From: an uncultured Thermomicrobiales bacterium
Lineage (GTDB): Bacteria > Chloroflexota > Chloroflexia > Thermomicrobiales > UBA6265
Direction of reading: 5' to 3'
Assembly (NCBI GenBank): GCA_902806395.1
Contig: CADCWH010000375.1
Coordinates: 1-9,802, forward strand
DNA length: 9,802 nt
Below are positions 6,903 to 9,802 of the stretch, one piece after another. The translations under genes were made by a program, and so were the position numbers. Below the pieces are notes generated by a model. It made no database searches and was not told the origin of the DNA. It was given only the letters and a program-made list of their open reading frames with translations. The stretch's first letter is position 1; every line of letters starts with the position of its first letter.

Positions 6903-7382
6903 ATGGTGGCGACGGCGAACCTGAACAACGACGAGGCGAGTGACTACGCCTACGACGTGGATACCGAGAAATCCGACAGCAAAGTCAAGCTCTACGCGAT
7001 CGGTGGCGGCCTCGGTGCCCTGGTGCTGCTGGCCCTGCTGATCTTCGGGCTGTACCAACTCGGCGATGACGGCCAGTCGGCCCTGGAGCGGTTCCGCGAC
7101 ATCGCGGTAATCTTCGTGGTGCTGCTGTTCCTGCTGACCGTCGTGCTGCTCGCGGCGATCGCGGCGGCCCTCGGCTATCTGGTGCTCCAGATCAAAGACC
7201 GGGTGATCCCGCTCTTGGAAGAGGTGACCGGCACCGCCCGCCGCATCCGCGGGACGACGGCGTTCATGACCGAGGAGGCGATCAAGCCGATCATGACTGT
7301 CGCCAGCACCTATGCCAGGATGCGGGCGATGACCAAGACGGTGACGGGAAAGAGCAAGAAGCCGCCAAAGGTCAAGTTCTAA
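6903..7382 (+). CDS. Small two-helix membrane protein, YtxG/DUF948-like
   Basis: A 159-residue protein with an acidic N-terminus (about 1-27), two hydrophobic segments (about 31-52 and 68-96), and a basic helical C-terminal tail ending in Lys/Pro-rich residues. The segment after the second helix, with VIPLLEEVTGTARRIRG, TTAFMTEEAIKPIM and ASTYARMRAM, resembles DUF948/YtxG proteins, where a membrane anchor is followed by a long helix; this match is by eye and moderate, and DUF948 proteins usually have only one N-terminal helix. A strong GAGGAGGAG site (6885-6893) precedes the ATG at 9 bases. A YtxH-type gene follows on the same strand after 75 bases, the order known from the Bacillus ytxGH stress operon, which strengthens the assignment. 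Biochemical role unknown; a membrane-associated structural or stress function is the likeliest inference. Confidence 0.8.
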   Translation: MVATANLNNDEASDYAYDVDTEKSDSKVKLYAIGGGLGALVLLALLIFGLYQLGDDGQSALERFRDIAVIFVVLLFLLTVVLLAAIAAALGYLVLQIKDRVIPLLEEVTGTARRIRGTTAFMTEEAIKPIMTVASTYARMRAMTKTVTGKSKKPPKVKF

Positions 7383-7457
7383 GACGGTCGCGAGTGCGAT
7401 CGCCCATCGCCGGGTCGTCCCGGGTACGGTGGCCGGAGGCACGGAGGAGGAACCGAC

Positions 7458-7808
7458 ATGGCGAACTGGCGTGACAATATCCTGGACCAGGCCGAGGCGA
7501 TCCGGCAGCGATCGGCCAACTTCGACCTCGACGCACTGCGGCGTGAGGACGAGGCGGAGACCGGAGGATTCTTCTCCGGATTTGGCCTCGGGATCGTCGT
7601 CGGTGCTCTCCTGGCCCTCGTCTTCGCCCCCAAGCGGGGCAACGAGACGCGGGAGATGGTGAGCGAACGGGCCGTCCAGCTCAAGGACAAGGCGACCGAC
7701 ATGATCGCCCACGCCCGGGGGGGCGACGACGAGCCGGAGGAGACGCGGGCCGCGATTGAGCGCGAGATCGACGACCTGGGCACGACACCGATCGTCTCAA
7801 ACAGTTGA
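7458..7808 (+). CDS. YtxH domain-containing membrane-anchored protein
   Basis: A 116-residue protein of the YtxH (Gas vesicle/general-stress-like) type. After a hydrophilic, helical N-terminal part of about 36 residues comes a Gly-rich single transmembrane segment (FFSGFGLGIVVGALLALVFAP, about 38-58), then the characteristic positively charged turn PKRGNETRE and a helical tail (MVSERAVQLKDKATDMIAHA) before an acidic C-terminus. YtxH family members are small stress-associated membrane proteins in Gram-positive bacteria without a defined activity. The start is well supported by GGAGGAGGA (7443-7451), 6 bases before the ATG. It follows the YtxG-like gene closely and a very strong hairpin lies 39 bases beyond its stop, so the two genes probably form one operon. 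Confidence 0.85.
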   Translation: MANWRDNILDQAEAIRQRSANFDLDALRREDEAETGGFFSGFGLGIVVGALLALVFAPKRGNETREMVSERAVQLKDKATDMIAHARGGDDEPEETRAAIEREIDDLGTTPIVSNS

Positions 7809-7847
7809 CCGGGACCCCATCCCCAGCAACACCGTGATTCAGATCCC

Positions 7848-7889
7848 GACGAGACGTGGGCGGCCCGATCGGGCCGCCCACGTCTCGTC
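7848..7889 (+). terminator. 42-bp perfect palindrome, strong hairpin after the ytxGH-like operon
   Basis: Arms 7848-7868 and 7869-7889 are exact reverse complements with no gap; folded, this gives a 19-bp stem with a GATC loop. The bases after it are TTAGG, so there is only a two-base T run. Its place 39 bases after the YtxH stop, before the next gene, suggests a transcription terminator or 3'-end stabilising hairpin. Perfect dyad symmetry would also suit a dimeric DNA-binding protein. Confidence 0.65.
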
Positions 7890-7975
7890 TTAGGCAATGC
7901 GACGGGGTAAATCGGCCGCAAGTGGAAGATGAGTCCCGGATCGCCCCCAAAAGCCCCGGCTCGCTGTGGAGGATG

Positions 7976-8734
7976 ATGACTACCCCCGACGGGCTGCCTG
8001 GCCCCACCGTGACTCAGAAGGGTGACCCCGGTCCCGATACGGCCGAATCGGTCGCCGGCTTCGACGGGCCACTCGTGCGGGAGACCGTTCGTCTCCCGCT
8101 CGCGGGACGCGACTTCGATGTCTTGCGGCCGGCGAACACCGACGACCTGCTCGACCGGTCGGCCGACGACCCGGAGCAGAATCTCCCCTACTGGGCCGAA
8201 ATTTGGCCGAGTGGGATCGCCTCGGCGGACGCCCTACTCACCACCGACCCAATCGTCGCGGGCACGCGGGTGCTGGAGATCGGGGCGGGCCTGGGAATCA
8301 CGGCGGCTGCCGCCCTACTCGCGGGGGCCGACCTGCTCTGCGTGGACTATTTCCCGGAGTCGCTGGCGCACTGTCGCCGCAATGCGGTCCGGAACGCGGG
8401 TCGGGAGCCGGAGACCCTGGCGCTGAATTGGCGCCGACCGGACGAGGCACTTTGGGGACTCATCGGAGACGGCTTCCCGCTCGTGCTGGCGGCAGATGTC
8501 CTCTACGAGGGCCGGGACGTGGTGCCGCTCGCCGACTTCGTCGATCGTCTGCTGGCGCCGGGGGGCCTATTCTTCCTCGCCCACCCCGGCCGCCCCCCTG
8601 CCCTACGGTTCCTGGAATTGCTCGAGCGCCGAGGTTGGCAGGACGTCGCCACGACCCACGCCGGGCCGTGGCCCGACCCCAAGGACGAGGAGGTCGTCGT
8701 CTCCCTCCACCGGCTCCACCGGCGTGGGGGATGA
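7976..8734 (+). CDS. Class I SAM-dependent methyltransferase, ETFB-lysine / Nnt1-like (Methyltransf_16 type)
   Basis: A 252-residue protein methyltransferase of the seven-beta-strand type. Numbered from 7976: LPYWAEIWPSGIASADALL (about 70-88), the signature preceding the core in the Nnt1/METTL20 group; motif I VLEIGAGLG (about 99-107); acidic CVDY (Asp about 124) that should hold the SAM ribose; NW at about 151-152; and ADVLYE (about 173-178), matching the post-motif II D-x-x-Y of lysine-directed members. These features support transfer of a methyl group to a protein lysine, for example the electron-transfer flavoprotein beta subunit as in the METTL20 group, but the target cannot be decided here. 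GGAGG (7968-7972) directly precedes two adjacent ATGs (7973, 7976); 7976 gives the better though still short 3-base spacing. The first 30 residues look disordered. It converges on the NlpC/P60 remnant. Confidence 0.85.
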   Translation: MTTPDGLPGPTVTQKGDPGPDTAESVAGFDGPLVRETVRLPLAGRDFDVLRPANTDDLLDRSADDPEQNLPYWAEIWPSGIASADALLTTDPIVAGTRVLEIGAGLGITAAAALLAGADLLCVDYFPESLAHCRRNAVRNAGREPETLALNWRRPDEALWGLIGDGFPLVLAADVLYEGRDVVPLADFVDRLLAPGGLFFLAHPGRPPALRFLELLERRGWQDVATTHAGPWPDPKDEEVVVSLHRLHRRGG

Positions 8735-8784
8735 CGTCGTGCGGCCCCCGTCACGCCGTGGTCTCCTCCCGGGATGATGGGCAG

Positions 8785-9176
8785 TTAACCCCGGCGGGCG
8801 TCCCGACCAGACGAGGCGGACGGCACCGTCGTAGGTCGGCGCATAGTAGCCCCAAGTGAGATCGCTGATGATCACCGCCCCCGCCCCGGCCGAGGCGTGG
8901 ATGAACTGCCCCTCCCCGACGTAGATGCCGACCTGTGAGACCCCCCGCCAGGTAGGGATGCGAACTCTGAAAGAAGACTAGTTCCCCGGCGCGGAGGACA
9001 TCCCGGCCGACGGCGGTCCCGTAGGCGATCTGGTGGAGTTGGTTGAGGCCGTTCGAGACCCGATACCGGCCAACGCCATCGAGCATGCCCTTCGCCTCTC
9101 GCCCGACGACCGTGACTATGTCGCCATGGCGCACGTGATCCCCGAATTCCAATTGGCATGAGGTATCCCGGCCCAT
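8785..9176 (-). pseudogene. Broken NlpC/P60 domain (cell-wall endopeptidase) remnant
   Basis: On the minus strand one frame (about 9068 down to 8947) reads LNQLHQIAYGTAVGRDVLRAGELVFFQSSHPYLAG in two consecutive parts, the family's region before and through L-x-PGDLVFF. A different frame then continues (from about 8941) with VSQVGIYVGEGQFIHA, AVIISDLTWGYYAPTYDGA and VRLVW, the family's C-terminal half. Removing one G from the six-G run (plus-strand C run 8941-8946) joins them exactly. NlpC/P60 proteins cleave peptidoglycan peptides with a Cys-His-His/polar triad. Here the usual SHVGIY His is Gln, no DCSG nucleophile segment is readable in any frame upstream, and the stop expected soon after RLVW is out of frame (TAA at 8785-8787). 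The 5' limit is arbitrary. I read it as a decayed gene; sequencing error could explain the frameshift but not the other losses. Confidence 0.68.
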
Positions 9177-9311
9177 CGTTTCACCGGGTGACCCGCCGCG
9201 TGATCGCTGGCGGGTATGCTGCACTGATGATCTCGGGCGCTGTCCAGACTGGTCACCAAGCACCTCCGGCGCCCACCGGCTGGCCCATCTGAGCTTCCAG
9301 GAGACTTCCCC
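9177..9311. other. Intergenic leader of pgi
   Basis: No coding signal stands out. It holds a TATGCT at 9215-9220 that could be a -10 box without a convincing -35, a small symmetric TCACCGGGTGA at 9181-9191, and the pgi ribosome site AGGAG at 9299-9303. Function of the symmetric element is unknown. Confidence 0.35.
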
Positions 9312-9802
9312 ATGATCACGACCACCCCGACTCCTCTCCTGACCAGCCTGCCCGAGTGGCGGGCCCTGGTGGAGCACCACACCGCCACGGCCGACACCCA
9401 CCTGCGGGAACTGTTCGCCGCCGATCCGGAGCGAGGCACCCGCCTCGTGGCCGAGGGGGCCGGGCTGTACCTCGACTACTCGAAGAACCGGGTCACCGAC
9501 GAGACGTTGCGGCTGCTGCTCGACCTGGCCGAAGCGCGGGGGATCAAGGCGCGGATCGCGGCGATGTTCGGCGGCGAGCGGATCAACGTGACCGAGGGGC
9601 GCGCCGTGCTCCACGTCGCCCTGCGCGCCCCGCGCGACGAGTCGATCGTGGTCGACGGGGCCGATGTCGTGCCCGAGGTCCACGCGGTGCTCGACAAGAT
9701 GGCTGGCTTCTCCGACCGGGTCCGGGACGGGTCGTGGGTCGGGCACACCGGCAAGCGGATCAGGAACATCGTCAACATCGGCATCGGCGGGTCGGACCTC
9801 GG
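9312..9802 (+). CDS. pgi: Glucose-6-phosphate isomerase, N-terminal part (3' end outside window)
   Basis: Pgi interconverts glucose-6-phosphate and fructose-6-phosphate in glycolysis and gluconeogenesis, in the cytoplasm. The 163 codons present start at the ATG at 9312, supported by AGGAG 8 bases upstream, and run open to the window edge. Family features seen: [23 protein letters not shown], an [22 protein letters not shown] stretch given here in two overlapping runs ([25 protein letters not shown]), [15 protein letters not shown], and [19 protein letters not shown], the start of the sugar-phosphate-binding SIS fold. These match the long (about 540-550 residue) bacterial/eukaryotic type of Pgi rather than the short archaeal-like or cupin types. 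No frameshift is seen. The 5' region is next to the broken NlpC/P60 remnant, transcribed in the opposite direction. Confidence 0.95.
   Translation, partial: MITTTPTPLLTSLPEWRALVEHHTATADTHLRELFAADPERGTRLVAEGAGLYLDYSKNRVTDETLRLLLDLAEARGIKARIAAMFGGERINVTEGRAVLHVALRAPRDESIVVDGADVVPEVHAVLDKMAGFSDRVRDGSWVGHTGKRIRNIVNIGIGGSDL

Noticed and set aside
5405..6928. Long open frame on the minus strand opposite mnmA
   Set aside because: It mirrors the GC-rich mnmA coding strand, shows no recognisable domain, and the plus-strand MnmA match is complete with all catalytic residues.
7929..7976. Short frame of 15 codons whose TGA overlaps the methyltransferase ATG (TGATG), resembling a coupled leader peptide
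   Set aside because: It has no properly spaced ribosome site and no notable composition; overlap of this kind arises easily by chance.
8751..9746. Long minus-strand open frame spanning the pgi start and the NlpC/P60 remnant
   Set aside because: Its first part is antisense to a clear pgi; only the segment below about 9068 resembles a protein family, and that is reported as the pseudogene.

Overview
The window is GC-rich bacterial chromosomal DNA with strong G/C preference at third codon positions, GTG starts and purine-rich GGAGG ribosome sites. The protein types and their wording (PrmC with NLPY, SQEICFVG-type MnmA, a Tat-exported cyclase-family protein, a flippase-like protein next to an SDR epimerase, a YtxH-type protein) fit a Chloroflexota member, perhaps of the Thermomicrobia/Sphaerobacter group. 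That placement is an inference from protein flavour only. No mobile element, CRISPR array, rRNA or tRNA was seen.

Layout. 1-564 (+) is the C-terminal part of a GH1 beta-glucosidase. It converges on a Tat-exported cyclase-family hydrolase (747-1613, -), with a perfect 10-bp-arm inverted repeat between them. Divergent from the cyclase is prmC (about 1741-2595, +). Then follow a flippase-like polytopic membrane protein (2786-3934, +), an extended-SDR NAD-dependent epimerase (4013-5143, +), a terminator-like hairpin, mnmA (5423-6709, +), a two-gene set of small membrane proteins of YtxG-like and YtxH type (6903-7382 and 7458-7808, +), a 42-bp perfect palindrome that probably ends their transcript, and a class I methyltransferase of the ETFB-lysine/Nnt1-like type (about 7976-8734, +). 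The 8735-9311 gap carries, on the minus strand, a broken remnant of an NlpC/P60 cell-wall hydrolase domain. The window ends in the N-terminal 163 codons of glucose-6-phosphate isomerase (pgi, from 9312, +).

How it works together. This is mostly housekeeping: translation accuracy and termination (prmC, mnmA), central sugar metabolism (pgi, GH1), and envelope-related functions (flippase-like protein plus epimerase, YtxG/YtxH-like pair, Tat-exported cyclase). I see no convincing new multi-gene system. The items most worth a second look are the frameshifted NlpC/P60 remnant, the 42-bp palindrome, the NLPY variant in PrmC and the ytxGH-like pair.
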